NCBI GenBank assembly: GCA_000711775.1 | Contig: ARYC01019479.1 | Span: 1 to 64,000, forward strand | From: Oxytricha trifallax | Taxonomy: Eukaryota > Ciliophora > Spirotrichea > Sporadotrichida > Oxytrichidae | Direction: 5' to 3' | DNA: 64,000 bases | Shown here: in pieces, positions 1 to 12,828 of the stretch | Layout: each line of letters starts with the position of its first letter | How positions within the stretch are numbered: position 1 is the first letter of the stretch | Position numbers and translations under genes: made by a program | The notes under the pieces: model-generated | Told to the model about the DNA's origin: nothing | Databases searched by the model: none | Seen by the model: only the letters and a program-made list of their open reading frames with translations

Positions 1-1180
1 CAGTATGAACAATTTTATTTATAAATTTATTCCTAAAATTGAAAATCTATATTTTAAGATATTGATTACGTTTTACTAATCTTTTTTTGTATAGATCAGC
101 ATAGAAAATATAAAATCTAATTAGAAACAGAATGAAAATGATCTAAGTAAATTCTATTTAAATGACATAAATTTTGTTGAATTATAAAATTAGAAGTCTT
201 CTCATTTGAGTCTGAGTATTTATGCCAATTAAATATATTACGAAAATCTTCAATTTGGATTAAAAATCGTTTCTAATTTACTTTAAAGCTATTACCAATA
301 TAAAATGATTAATTTAAAACTATACTTAGTTTACTAACTATAAAATGAAAAATATTGATCATAGCAGTAAAATATAAGATTTGATGCCAAAAATATAATT
401 AAAATAAAAGATTACTCCATGGTTATGAATCCATTTTTTATAGGTTTACATGTTTTATTTATTTTGTATTTCCTCAATTTAAATGAATAAAATTATTATA
501 TTATTAAGTCATTTTGACAAAAAGCACTAATTAATTGGTGAAAGTAGTTCTCATCTAAATTGGCAAAGAGCTTAAAAAACACGAATAAATTTCTATAGTA
601 AATCTAGTCAAAGGAACATCTTCTTAAAACATTAGTGCGAAACCTTTCAAATGATAATAAGTCTTAATATAATTTATATAAATAAGAAGATAATAATAGT
701 TGTCGTAACACAATTCCAGATAGATGTTTGCTGTCAACAAATAATTTTATAAATAATGACTCTAAAGTGAAGAATTTTACAAATACAATAGAAAGCAACT
801 CAATTATGGGCTGTGAAGTATGAATCCAATTAGGTTGAAATGGCGTCATCACTCTTGTTGATTTTTAGAGTCAAGAATCTAGTTGTTTTGCTTTATTAAA
901 GTAAAATTTGTTAACATTATTTAAAAAATTTAAGAATTTGATTGTAAGACAATAGAGACTCATTTTATTGTTGATACCAATAAATTTCTATTTATCAATT
1001 AAATTTTAACGATAATTTTAATATTAAAGAAAAGTTATAATGTTAGTTAATTTAAAATTATCAATAACACTTAGAGTCCTTACCTTTAATTAATTTTTAA
1101 TGAACTTTTATTTATTTTCATATGATAGATTAACATGATAATTCTTAGTTATGCTACCTACACTATATCAAATTAATCGA
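1..1180. other. AT-rich DNA, no gene seen
   Basis: Very AT-rich sequence without a convincing reading frame in the ciliate code and without a repeat that I can match elsewhere in the window. It probably belongs to germline-limited DNA or inter-gene spacer. Confidence 0.4.
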
Positions 1181-1204
1181 AATAATGATAATAATAATTG
1201 TAAT

Positions 1205-1332
1205 GCTATTATTGCTGTTGATTAACTCATTATTATCTCTATTCTGTTATAAGTTTCTTGAACTTCTCTGTTTGCTACTTCAATGATAACTATTGAGTCT
1301 GGAAGACTTTTCAAAAGTTTATAGTTTGAATA
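1205..1332 (-). CDS. short coding-like island, unknown protein
   Basis: Read on the minus strand with TAA/TAG as Gln, this island gives a fluent peptide containing LPDSIVIIEVANREVQETYN. GC content is a little higher than the flanks. It is too short to name and could be a single MDS of a macronuclear gene; no start, stop or pointer is visible. It could also be chance, since TGA is the only stop. Confidence 0.25.
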
Positions 1333-1335
1333 TCT

Positions 1336-2190
1336 AATTTTAGGTAGAAAACATTATTCTCGGTGGAGTTATCTCAAATCATTTATTAATAAAACAAATT
1401 TCTTTAATAATAATAATTAATAGTGTGAAATGATATATAACAGTAAGATTATGTTCTTGAAGCTTAGGTAATAGTTTCTTGTGTTTTTCTTATAGTGCTG
1501 AAACAATCAACAAATTGCGTTATAATTTCAAGCATGGATCTCTAAAATCACTTTAGAGACTCTACTCTAAGTTATTTATCCAGTTTTGTAAATTCAAAAT
1601 TGGCATGTTTAATTTAATTATTTTAGCTTTCTTGGCTTGTAATTGCTTAAGTAAAAATTACAAATTTTTTATTTTTAAGGGAATTATATTGTTGTAATTT
1701 TAGCATTAATTCGATTAAATATAAAAAACAGCACATAGATCCATTTAACTTAAATAATATTTTATAGAATAACAGTTTTTATTAATTTTATTATAAAGAG
1801 TAGCATATATATATATATACTTTTACCTATCAATAACCTTGTTTTCTTCTGAATAAGGGAACTAATATGAAGCAAAAAGATAAGATTTTAATATATTTTT
1901 ATCTAATTAGCAATATTATTATGATGATATTTTGTTAAAAGCTCCTTTTTTATTAAAAAATTGCATTTAAACTTTAAACATGATGAGATTTTAAAAAGGT
2001 TTAGAGCGAGCCATCTCAAATAAAAAATCTCGTATAAAATAATTCAACAATATATATTAGTTATTCTCTTACTTTTACTTTTATAATTAATCTAATTTCC
2101 ACTTAAACCATTGATTCACTATAATTATATCATACTATTAGTTATTCCAATAAAGAATTCAATATTAATTTCAATTGAAATTTGGTTTAA
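1336..2190. other. AT-rich DNA with a short TA run
   Basis: No supported gene. A short (TA)n run lies near 1807-1822. Nothing else is seen. Confidence 0.35.
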
Positions 2191-2199
2191 AAATGGCTA

Positions 2200-2530
2200 A
2201 CGTGATATCAGGATATTTGAATTTTAGACATGGGATTTGTCCTCATTCTCTACGATAAAATTCTAAAACCATTATCAAAACGAACAATACAACAACTACT
2301 ATTCTACTTCAACAGTAATAACAACAATATCAGCAAATAATAAACCCCCAGACCAAGAACCTCCCTTCTCACCTGACCAGATAAAACCTAACAGCCGAGA
2401 ATTTGCTGAAGCTGTAGACTGAGCTTGGAGTAAGAATTCCGGGGAGATTCTACTGACAATAATAAGTTTCTTTAGGGAATTATAGCTCATAATTTTAGAA
2501 TCTGGAAAGTTTAAGATTTCAAATGAGTAA
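2200..2530 (+). CDS. coding-like island with a Gln-rich frame
   Basis: A less AT-rich island. One plus-strand frame contains a run of Gln codons mixing CAA, CAG and TAA; an alternative frame gives NNKPPDQEPPFSPDQIKPNS followed by SREFAEAVD, which has more natural acidic and proline-rich composition. The two frames compete, and the second is interrupted by TGA before continuing in the same frame (AWSKNSGEILL). It is probably an MDS or a decayed gene of unknown function. Confidence 0.35.
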
Positions 2531-3529
2531 CCAGCAATGATGTTAAATTATTCATGTTGTTTTATCTTTTACTATAATCTGCTTTGAAATCATTAATATT
2601 TTACTTCTTATATTTATAAAACTTGAAAGGATGAGAAAGAAATTTATGTGTTTATAATTATTTACGATTTTATAATTGAAAAATTACATTTTTTGCTTTT
2701 ATTTAACTCAAATGACCTATTTAATTTCTGCGTTGAATAAATTAACTTCAATATCTATCTATAAAAACACCACAAATAATAAATGAATTCTCCTTTGTTA
2801 AGAAAATAATGGCATTATCAGTAGAGATACTTAATTTTTATTTGATAAATTCTAAAAATTTAATTTAATATTTATTAGTTCACTATTTTTAGGATTTTTA
2901 TTTGCTCTTATTCATAATGGATAGCTACTACAATTTCTTGTTCACTTTCTATTAAGATTGCATTATGAATAAATTATATTAAGATATAAAAAGATATATT
3001 TTGAATGTATATAATTAATTCCCTTCTTGCAGTACTAAACTAATTTGTTAGTGAATTATTATCATAGTATCTGCTTTTACAATGCTATTTTGATTTAAAG
3101 ATAATCTTAATTTATAAACGCTATGACTAATTTTATTTGATTTTTCAAGACCCAAGAAACTGTTGTTTAATTTACTTCTTTTCTATTAGTTTTATACTTC
3201 ATTTGTGGTAGAGAATAACTAAAATCATCAAAGGCATTATTTAGTTCAAATAAGTTAAATTCATCTATAATTTTATTCTATTTAAAACCTCAAGAGTAAA
3301 ATTTGAATTAATTTGGAATTTTAAATTAATTTAATTTAGTATTTTATTATTATAACTGTTGGCTGCTCTATATTAAATTAGCTTAGTATTGTATATATAA
3401 ATATAAAGGGCTTTCATCACAAATTGAAAAGCAACAAACTTTTATTAAGTGATTTGATTAAAATATATTCTCCTATAAGACCCTTTAATTATTATAATAT
3501 TTACATATATCCTCAACCTCTAATGCTAG
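2531..3529. other. AT-rich DNA, no gene seen
   Basis: Low-complexity AT-rich sequence. I see no repeat, RNA gene or convincing frame. Confidence 0.35.
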
Positions 3530-3531
3530 GC

Positions 3532-3920
3532 AATCAAAATTATTAAATTTCTCCAAGAATCTTTAGCTCCTCTCGCTTGTATCTGACTATTTTGACCTCC
3601 AGAAGCTACCCCTAAACATGAGAGTAGCCCTGTCACCTCCGCACTTATCCGGACCAGTCATCTTTGAGTTCAGACTCTTATGCTTGCTAGATAATATGAT
3701 CGTTCGTTGCAGATCCCACAGAGTGATCATGGAGTTGGAAGTTGCCATCTTTGAAAGTGATTTCACCTCATTATACAAGGAAACTATCTATCAGAAAATA
3801 AAACAACGGACATCATTTCGGAAACTATCTTTTGCTATTGACTCTAAGTACTACAAGGAGATAGAGTTAGAAGAAATGAAGGAGGAGACTTTTATGCAGA
3901 AGATGGCAAAAGTAAATTGA
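3532..3920 (+). CDS. coding-like segment, unknown protein
   Basis: Open in the ciliate code from upstream of 3540 to a TGA at 3918-3920. The C-terminal part is charged (SFAIDSKYYKEIELEEMKEE, then FMQKMAKVN). It is followed directly by further coding-like DNA in other frames, for example REPWCFGFRSDIAGTQNHFF near 3970-4030. GC content is clearly above the surroundings. I do not recognise the family. It could be the first block of a decayed or MDS-fragmented gene that extends to 4925. Confidence 0.4.
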
Positions 3921-4559
3921 GATGATGCTCCCAAAGTCAAAGGTTGAGAGCCCTATACAGTACTAATAGGCGAGAACCTTGGTGTTTCGGTTTTAGAAGT
4001 GATATTGCTGGTACTCAAAATCACTTCTTCCAGTTCAACCTTTAGACTGAATTCCCATACCAAGTATGGAGATCTTACTCTGAAATATCCCCTTCACAGT
4101 AACTGATAGCATTGATATTGTTGGTATCTTAAGCATAGGAGCATCTGAAGATGCTGTTTTCACTGTTTGCCATTTCCACTATAATTCAAACGGTTATTCT
4201 GCTAACATCACAAGGTATGATGCAATGAGCGGAGAACAGAATGGAGAATATCTCACTTGAAGATATTTTGACCGATCCCTGTCTAAGCTTTGTTGTAGAC
4301 TACCGCGAATGATTTGATCTAATTGTCTGTTGCTACTTATGACTCAGCTACTTCTACTTCATCTGGTAATATCCATCAGGAAATTTATTAGGAGATTTTA
4401 TTTGGACCTAATCCCTGACGATTTAGTCATATTCAACATTGAAATATCAGACTTTTCTTATTTAAATGTTGCTAACTTCCTCGGTGATATAAAATTCGTA
4501 AATACCCACATTTTTCAAATCTTCTTCTCGAAGAGAGCAGGTATTGCCTTATGTCTTAC
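3921..4559 (+). other. coding-like DNA in shifting frames
   Basis: GC content stays raised. Successive plus-strand frames give protein-like stretches (TEFPYQVWRSYSEISPSQQ; LSVATYDSATSTSSGN), but no single frame spans the block. Small IESs or introns, indels, or decay would each explain this. It links the segment ending at 3920 with the open frame at 4560-4925. Confidence 0.35.
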
Positions 4560-4925
4560 ATGATAGCATCGACTAAAAATCCAATAGACTCATCGACAAC
4601 TGGATCATTACAAATTTTCAATTTATTAATAGCTTGTGGATGCTAAGAAAGACTTTTCTCTAATGAGGCTGAGGATGCCAAATTTTATCAATATGAGAAG
4701 AGTCCTTTAAGGAATACAGAGTAGCTCTTAGTTCGAGAGGCATACGCAATAAGAAATCATCTGCTGAGAAAAGGAAATAGGTGTATAGAAGAGGCATAAA
4801 AATTTGGATAAGCGCATTTATTGCCTACATTATAGTACATCTCATACCCTCCTCATGATGAACAACGAATCCTACCATTTCAATTATTACTCAGTGGGAA
4901 TCTATCGAAGCTGAAAATTTTGTGA
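4560..4925 (+). CDS. 121-aa open frame, unknown protein
   Basis: ATG at 4560 to TGA at 4923-4925 with several in-frame TAA/TAG read as Gln. The product begins MIASTKNPIDSSTTG and ends LLLSGNLSKLKIL. Internal sequence such as LLVREAYAIRNHLLRKGNRC has the look of a folded, soluble protein. The same frame is already open somewhat upstream of the ATG, so this may be the 3-prime end of a longer gene. No known family is recognised. The frame was chosen because the other two are closed or low in complexity. Confidence 0.45.
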
Positions 4926-5419
4926 AAATTTGAATATTTAAATAGACGATCATTAATAATCTAAAATTTCGATTTATTTTAATAAATATTTTAAATTTAA
5001 ATTTAAATTACGAGTTAAGTCTAAATAATTTATTTTTTAACTTAGCCCGTATTATTAAATCAACTATTAATTTAAACTATTTGATTTTCATTATTCTATA
5101 TATTTACTCATATTTAATATTTCTATTGTTAATCAAAATAAAATATACTTTTCTACTATTAGCATTTATAATAAAAAATTAGTATATGTTTAAAGATTAC
5201 AAATGAAATGATTCTCAGCTTGGAACTCTTTTCATTTTTAAGTAATTATTTATTCACTTATATTATTCACTCAAGCACAATTTAACTTTATTATTACTCA
5301 AATTAAAATATTATATTTCATAATTTTTGATTATTTAATCATTCGTTGGAAAACGAAAGTAGTTTTACTAATTCCAATCTTATCTTTTTGTCCCTAACAA
5401 TATGGCATGCTCCTGTTGA

Positions 5420-5635
5420 GAAAGCCTTTAGGATCATCAAGTGCAGAGACCTCAACTCAATAATTTTGCTAGTCTCAATTAAGTAAGAGCATCAGTCATT
5501 TCATAGCCATAGGAGGAGCAGCTGCGTCGCTATGAGCAGGCTCTGGCAATTCAATTGCCAAATCTCGAAATGAGGCGGCTAAAAGATGCATTCAAGAATT
5601 TTAAGTCTATGCTTTAAAACTTTGAGCATGTATGA
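5420..5635 (+). CDS. coding-like segment, helical, unknown
   Basis: 72 codons free of TGA, ending at TGA 5633-5635. The translation, with TAA/TAG as Gln, contains SQPQEEQLRRYEQALAIQLP and NLEMRRLKDAFKNFKSMLQ, which looks like an amphipathic helical segment. A second frame is also open but has poorer composition. GC content drops sharply on both sides, as expected for a short MDS. Function unknown. Confidence 0.45.
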
Positions 5636-6058
5636 TATTTTATTATGGAAAGTTTCTAGAATATTGGGATCTCCCTTAAATTCTACATATAAGTAAGATT
5701 CTATATATATATATACCACATTAATTTTAGTAAAAGTAAATCAAGTTCTTCTAACTAAGGAAATACTTTGTCTGTGCTGCGTATTTAAAATTTGTGAGAT
5801 TTTAAGGCTCTATCGATTTAACCTACATCCTATGTGGTCAATTGCCTAAAAAGTTGAAATCAGTTAATAATTTTGAATTTTACAATTATGGGTTAGTTTA
5901 ATTCTAACTTATTAATAATGTTTTCAAATATTTTAATTTCACTAAAATCCCCCCATTTTAGCATTACATCAAATAAACTTTTAGATTTTAATCATTTAAA
6001 TTAGTAATGGAGCCAGTTAAAGAGAGTAGCATTAATGCAATAGACAAATGACGAGTGA

Positions 6059-6220
6059 GATAGCATCTTAAAATAATAATAAGAGATCAGAGAGATGAAC
6101 GAATATCTCATGTATGAGAATTTCATTGATGTGCTTAAGGCCACAGAGAGGAATCATAATGATGTCTTATTTGTTAGGCATGGGTAACAATCTTTTCACC
6201 CTCTTTAAAGTTCATGCTGA
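6059..6220 (+). CDS. short coding-like segment
   Basis: 54 codons open in the ciliate code, containing SILKQQQEIREMNEYLMYEN and FIDVLKATERNHNDVLFVRH. It might belong with the 5420-5635 segment as another MDS of one gene. The candidate shared pentamer AGCAT (near 5626 and 6062) does not join the two frames cleanly, so this is unproven. Confidence 0.35.
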
Positions 6221-7570
6221 TAAATCTAGAACTTGAGGTACTCTTCTCTTAGATCATTACATGTTAATAAAATATCTATACTATTCTTCTATATCATTTA
6301 CAGCTGAATCTTCCATTACTAATGCTAAAGAGAATTGTATTGATACTTCTATTGCTACTTTGATGTCATTAATGGCACTATAATATTTTGAAAATGATTC
6401 TCAGCTATATTTATTGACAAATTCTCTTGTTATCTAATAATTTATTTTTTATATCACCCATTTTTGGCATTTTGACAAATGGGGATTCACTCTCTTCAGT
6501 TTTTTATAAATAAAATATGTTGCTGATGTCATCTATTTTTATTTAACTATAATATTTCTTTCATAATTAATGCATTTATTTTTATTTTTCATAATTGCTT
6601 TTAAGTTAATTTATTTTCATTCCCACGTTTCACTTAAATTTTGCTATTGGGGTTTTATCTAATTTAAACAATTTATTTAAAAAACTTTATAATAAAAAAA
6701 TATTGATAAAATTGATTTGAGGAGTCGACCATTTTGTTCTTTATTTTTTTATATATAATATATAACATTTAGCTTATATATAGTTAATATATAATATTCC
6801 ATGGATAATTTAAATTATCCAAGAATTTCATAAGTCCAAATAATTTGATATAAAAAATAATCTAAACTTTAACTTGTACAGAATATAATTAATCAGTAAT
6901 TTTATTAAATACTACTAATTATTGTATATTTATGATTTTTAACCAAAGTAATTAAGAATTGCTGTTATTTAAATATTTTTGGAAATTAATTATTTGCATT
7001 GTAGCTACTACTGTATTATACACTATACTATTTATGGTACATTATAATATTTACAATTCTTTTAGGTTTAAGGGCTGATTATTCTGGAAATCTACTTGAG
7101 TTAGCTAAAAATTCAGAAGTTTAATTCAAATTTTTATAAGCTTTGCCCTTTGTTTATTAAACATATTGGTTAATTTTTACAAGACTAATATATTTTACGA
7201 GTTAATTGTAATTTTAATTGGTAGATTTTATGGAATTTAAAATTTAATTTCGTTTTTAAAGCATGATATGAGATGATTGCATTCATTATTATTAATTGGT
7301 TACCTTGTCACCTTTTGATATAGTACTGCTTTAGTTTGAACTTGTATTCTACAAGTAATTTAAGGAGGTTTTTTTTAAAAAAATCTTAATTAATTTAACT
7401 TTCGAAATTTAAAATATCTCTATGAGATTGAATGCTTCCAAGGAAGAAGTGTTTCTTCAAGGAACAAATGGATCCAATAAAGATTGTAATTAGAAGTTAA
7501 TCCTATTCTAGGTAAATTGAGTAGAAGTGTTAAGGATTACCTTATCATGGAATTATCATTTTTTTTTCAT
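6221..7570. other. AT-rich DNA, no gene seen
   Basis: AT-rich throughout, with short TA-rich runs near 6750-6790. No supported feature. Confidence 0.35.
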
Positions 7571-7579
7571 CGTTCCTCA

Positions 7580-8160
7580 ATTGTGATTTTATCAACAGCT
7601 CTGGGATTTATAGGACAGGAAAAACTTATCTTGATAATAGACTAACCAGTCTTATTTTTTATAGTTTTTTATCTGGTATAAAATATAGAGAAATCGTTCT
7701 GTGATTTTAATATCTCTTTAATTTTAAACTATTCTAGCTTTCAAGATTGTGAATAGGCTTTTATTCATTAATTACTAATTTATTTATTGAAATCTAAGCT
7801 TAAATAAAGACAAAATCATTTGCTTAGTCCAGGTCGCATTTATTCATGTTACTGCTGTATTACTTTATTATGACTTCAAATGACTTTAATTTAAATTGAA
7901 TTATATTGATTGATCTTATTGTTGAGACATGATTCTCCTTTTCTTCTTATTTTTTTAATATTACAAGCTTTTGTTAATTTTTGAATTCAACATAATCATT
8001 TTATATATTCAATGACTGTCTAGAGTTGATTAATTTTGGCATAGAACATCAACACTGTCTTCTTTAATATACTTATCATAAGACTATAATCCTTTTCTGA
8101 GATTTATTATCTTAACCTTTTCAGTTTTAATTTCTGAAACACATGTGGAGTTTCTTGTTT
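7580..8160 (-). CDS. T-rich plus strand; minus-strand coding-like
   Basis: The plus strand is T-rich, the mirror of the A-rich coding strands elsewhere in the window. On the minus strand, blocks such as ETPHVFQKLKLKRLRQQISE and MSQQQDQSIQFNLNQSHLK, and downstream RDIKITERFLYILYQIKNYK, read well with TAA/TAG as Gln. They are not all in one frame. A decayed or MDS-split gene of unknown function is the best guess. Confidence 0.3.
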
Positions 8161-9589
8161 TTTTATATATTTAGCTTGTTACTTGCAGAGAATTTAAAAA
8201 TACAATTATTTTCTTAAATATTTTGAGGATATTCACAGGAGTTTATTTATTCAGAATATAAGTCTTCATTATGATATCTGAATTATTATTTACTTGATCT
8301 CAAGAAGCTTACAGTTTATGAGGTACGTTAGATTAATTATTTTATTACTCAGAAATTTTGTTATTTTAATTTATTTATTTTTTTTAATCCCTGGTTCTTT
8401 CACTGAGTTGAACATGATTTTCTTAATACTCTATTTTGATGGCTTGACGATTCCTTATCCTTCTTTCCTGTGCTTCAATTAAAGTATGTATTTAATAGTT
8501 TAGTTTGCACATTCTTTATCTTTGTATCATCGTAGAAGAACTAGTTGTTAAACTTTTTTAATGTTAATATTAAAGTATGATTTTTATTGCTTTAAAGCAA
8601 GGAGATTGCTCTATTTCTTGATTATATTGAATTGATAAAATCCATGTTGAATTTACAAAAGTTTATTATCCGATCTAGAATTTTCCATAATTTCTTCCTC
8701 AAGTTCATTTTTTATAGATTGCTTGCTAATGTTGTTTCTAGCATTTCTCTTACTATTTTTATAGTTTATATTCTTATTGTATAATTATTGCTTGCTCAAC
8801 TATTGAATTTATTAATTTTAATAGAGAAATACTCTTTTAGGCAGTTATGGCATAGCCTTCCTTTTTGATTGGTTAAACTTTGGAAGCTCTTAAATTTAAT
8901 TGAGGGTTTCAATTTAAACATTTTCATTTGAAATTGAAAAAAAACTAGACATGCAATAAAGTTTAATTTTTAAGCTAATTAAGATGAAGAAATCTTCATT
9001 TTGAAATTTTGAAATATTTAAATATTGATATTATTTCTGTAATATTAAAGCAAAATAATTTCACATAAATTTTAAATTTGATAGTCTATTTGTTTAGATC
9101 CAGTAATAATGCGCTTGTAGCTCCTATTTTATTCATTATGGATCTTGAGATTAATAAACCGTTTAATTATCAAATGTACTTTAAATCTTTAAAATTATGC
9201 CTTGCACTTGACCTAGGGTAATAATATGATATTCATAGTTTAATGTGAGATTAACATTTTAAAATTTGAGAAAAATAGATAAATGAATTATAGTGCCCTT
9301 GATTAAAACCGAAGTTAAAATTTAACAAGAAAATAATACAATAATCACGGTTGTTGAAGCTTTAATTTATTGGTTGTTATAATTAAGTAAGCGGGTTTTA
9401 TAAGATTTAAAGTCTGTTAATTTGCTAGATAATCTTAATTTATTCAGTTTTAAATGAAAATTTAATTTTTTAATTAAGAAATAGTAAGAAGTTATTATAA
9501 TTTAAATTATCCCACCTTATATATGCTGATTTTTATAAAAATCCCTAGTATCCCTAATTTTAATATTATTTAATGTCTGGACTAAAATA
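8161..9589. other. AT-rich DNA, nothing firm
   Basis: T-rich then mixed AT-rich sequence. Some minus-strand frames are open, but none has composition that separates it from chance. Confidence 0.3.
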
Positions 9590-10080
9590 TATCTGTTCTT
9601 ATCGTTGAATGAAGAACTGGAACAGCTACAACTTATAGGGTTCAAGAAAGCCGCTTACGTCCCCAGGAAAATGCCGGTACTACTATATTACGGGGACAAC
9701 TACTGGTCCCGAAGAGTCATTGTATTCATACCTCTAAGTGAGATTTCATAAGTCAAATAAAGAACATGAAGATCATGATAGATGAATCTTAGAGGAAGTG
9801 CGAGATAAAATTAGAGGTATCAGATTCAGTTTTAATAACAGTGACTCCTCACTAAGTGATTAACTCGCTGGTGCTATCGAAAGTGGAGATATCTCATTCA
9901 AGCAAGATCAAAAGGAAAAAAAAGAAAAATCACCTTGCAGATTGTCAACGCAGCAGACTTTAAATATCCACACGGTCTGATACAGTTCCCTAAAGAAGAT
10001 ACATATTGCCTAACTAACTAATTACTACAAATTGCAATTACATAGCGAAATTTATAACTACACATTCAATAAAACTGATT
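9590..10080 (+). CDS. less AT-rich coding-like segment, unknown protein
   Basis: One of the clearer islands. Successive plus-strand frames give YYYITGTTTGPEESLYSYLQ followed by VRFHKSNKEHEDHDR, then ILEEVRDKIRGIRFSFNNSD, then, after an A-run near 9917-9927, ITLQIVNAADFKYPHGLIQF with PKEDTYCLTN. The pieces follow one another in order with one in-frame TGA and one frame change. This suggests a gene of unknown family that is broken, or whose sequence has an indel in the A-run. Confidence 0.45.
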
Positions 10081-10334
10081 GATATAAAATATATCTAAAA
10101 TTACTTAATTTTTATGAATTAAGTTTTAGTTTCCCTTTCCTTAAGCGATTATCTATCAATCTCATCCTTGATTAAACACTCGTAGTTATGATTGAGTTAT
10201 CAAATTTGAATTGAATATAATAATAATGAATTATATACTTAAATTTAATTTAAAAATTAACTAATTATCTTTATTACTTTGTAATTAGATTCTAATTATA
10301 CATGTGTCCACATAAAGATACAGACTTAAAATAT

Positions 10335-10518
10335 TAATAATGTGGGTGGGAGCTTTTAATTATATGAAAGGGCCAAGACTTTATTCCTAGTGTTATTAAA
10401 TATAGTATTTTGAGTCACCATTAATTAATTTGGAGGCAACGAACGATTTTGGGCAATGTTGCTGTAATTTAATCTTTTCATCGTAGTCTTTCAAGTTTGG
10501 CACGCCCTGACTAATCAT
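10335..10518 (-). CDS. coding-like segment, possible gene start
   Basis: Minus-strand frame from ATG at 10518: MISQGVPNLKDYDEKIKLQQ, then HCPKSFVASKLINGDSKYYI, with consecutive TAA codons read as Gln further on. GC is higher than the flanks. The frame stays open beyond 10335 into AT-rich DNA, so the true end (an MDS boundary or IES) is not visible. No family recognised. Confidence 0.4.
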
Positions 10519-10871
10519 TTATTTCTTTAATTTGTTGAAATCTTTTAATATTAATATAATTTCAAAATGAATGATTAAGTTATTTTTATTTTTAGTATTT
10601 AGCAAAGTAGCTTGATTTTTAAGGCGAGCAAATATTTACATTTAAGCTACGGGTTATTATTAGGAGAAGTTTCTTTTTATTGATTCGCATGAAACTTAAA
10701 TTTTACAAAATATTCAAATATTACTGTTTAATTTATATTATTTATTCTGAAATAATAAGGAAACTTACAATTATAATTATGTTCAACTTAAATGTTAAAT
10801 TGCAGATAAATATATAATGTTTTTAGTGATCATTTTTATCATATATTTATCTATAATAATAAATACTGATC

Positions 10872-12465
10872 TAGGGACGATATAGTAAATAGGAGCCAAG
10901 TAACGTAAATGAACCTCACTTAAAACCTTGATTACCAACTCTAAATGAATAAAAATTTGCATGATTTAAGATTTTCGTTAGTAGATGGCACTTCAACTCT
11001 CCACTTAAGATAGGAAGGTCAAGAAGTCTCATCTGTTTATTTTAAGAAATAAACTAACTATTTATATATATCTTGTAATTTATATTAATGTAATTGAATT
11101 TGCTTTTACTTATTAGGAGAAGGTTTATAAATGTAAACATTTATGCATTATAAATAAAGACAACTATTAGTTAAATAATAATTAGGGTGTAAGTGTAAGG
11201 TGTTCTAGATTTTATAAGTAATAATAGAGTGAAAGAAACCACCATAAAGATGCAATTGTGATTTCAGATTAACAAAAGCAAACTCAACGAAATGATATTT
11301 TTATATTTAGTATTTGACATTTTAAATTAAATAAAAGGAGCAAATCTCCTAAGCAAAATTAAAGAAGTTATAACCAAAAGCACGGAGCAAAGGTTAATCA
11401 AAATCAATCTAAAACATTTAAAATTTTAAAGCCCACTTTTCTAAAAGACTCTTAGTCAGAATAATCTCTTCAACAAAATCTTAACCAGTGATTGAATGAA
11501 TTACCGCTTATGGATCTATCTCATGATAAGCCAACCAAGTTAAATAGTTAATGAAAATGAAACAAAAAATAGTGGGCATGATGATGGTAGAAGCAAGATA
11601 ATACGACCAAAAATTTCAAATTTTAATATAAAGGGTAATACGAGCAGAATTTTCAATTTTAAAGTTATTAAAGAGTAGAGTTCAACATTAACAAAAAATA
11701 TATTCGTTTTATAGAGATGGTTTAGAGTTTAGCTCAACCTCTAAAAATAATTTTTATAAAAATAATTTTACTCTTAAATTTTGATAAGTGAAAAAAATGA
11801 TCAAGTAGAGCCAAACAGAGATGCAAGATTTTCTTAATTAAGCCAAGATAAATTTAATTTAATAAAATCAAATTCAAATACTCTAGGTTCTTATTAGATT
11901 AAACATCGAACGCCAATAATTATACAAAAAATTACTACCTAAGGTTATATAAATAACAATTATTTCTTCTCTACTGCAATTATGGCTTAAAATATAAACT
12001 CTGAATTAAAATAATTATAAAACAGATCCTTATTTTATCTAAGAAAAGTATTTAAATTTTACACTGAAAATGACGGTACCTCTAGCTTCTAAAATAATAG
12101 CTAACTAGATCTTGAGATGGCTCTCCTAGAGCAAGTTTCTAAGCTATATTATAAGTTAAAATGATAAAATTTTTCAATGATAACAATTTTGAAAAACAAG
12201 CTTCAAAGATCACTCAAGAAGAAGTTTGTCTTTTATCCTATTTACTGAGTTTTTAGCATAGAAATTAGATTAAGGTAAAAATTTAACGAATCTCTTTAGC
12301 ACTGGCAAAATTTAAATACAAAGCTTTTATAAAAATAACCAAGAAATAAGAATAGAGCAAGGTGGTAGCACTTGTAGAGCATTTATTCAAATTAATTTGC
12401 AAAATATATGATTGTAGAAATTAAATTAATAGTAATATGAATACTTATTGTAATAATCAAAAATG
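10872..12465 (+). CDS. large A-rich gene-like region, unknown protein
   Basis: The plus strand is A-rich over its whole length, as for the gene block at 12829-17871. Reading TAA/TAG as Gln, it begins DDIVNRSQVTQMNLTQNLDY. A single frame from 11180 gives SERNHHKDAIVISDQQKQTQ and then KSPKQNQRSYNQKHGAKVNQ, interrupted by two TGAs. A second frame is open for over 200 codons to about 12160 (for example SEKNDQVEPNRDARFSQLSQ and DLEMALLEQVSKLYYKLK). It appears to continue after a one-base shift as MIKFFNDNNFEKQASKITQE. A Gln-rich nuclear or regulatory protein is possible, but no domain is recognised. Confidence 0.45.
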
Positions 12466-12479
12466 AATATCTATAAAAA

Positions 12480-12587
12480 AATTGTTTCATCATCTGTGAG
12501 TATAAGTCTTGTCTGTCCCTCTCTCTGTGTCACCTTGCTAAGCATCAGTCTGCTGATACCTAAGGTCATATCAGGTATAACCACTAA
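12480..12587 (-). CDS. exon-like fragment, paralogue of 36925-37028
   Basis: On the minus strand, after an AT-rich tract ending TTTTTAG (like an intron or IES end), the frame VVIPDMTLGISRLMLSKVTQ followed by REGQTRLILTDD is open. The fragment at 36925-37028 aligns to it codon by codon (VVLLDITSGAVRLRIIKATK) behind the same TTTTTAG-TGGT boundary. The shared boundary and third-position pattern suggest paralogous exons or MDSs. Confidence 0.4.
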
Positions 12588-12828
12588 AAATAATTTAAAC
12601 ATATTCTTTTTTTTATCTTACATTTTAAGTAATTGACAGGATCCGCTATCGGCTGATTAGTAAGTATACTTATTAATATATATTCAGCTTTCATATTAAT
12701 TAATCTATTAATTATTATAAATTATAATTAACTCTCAAAGTTTTTACTAAAGCTACCGTTAAATCAGTTAAAAAAACACATATAACAGAATAAGCTGAAT
12801 GGTGATTTCCGAAAGACCTACATTTACA

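Noticed and set aside
5626-6066. AGCAT as a pointer joining the 5420-5635 and 6059-6220 segments
   Set aside because: Joining at AGCAT puts the second segment in the wrong frame.
8294-8482. 62-codon plus-strand ORF in the standard code
   Set aside because: Hydrophobic translation of T-rich DNA, antisense to the likely coding strand, and chosen by the wrong genetic code.
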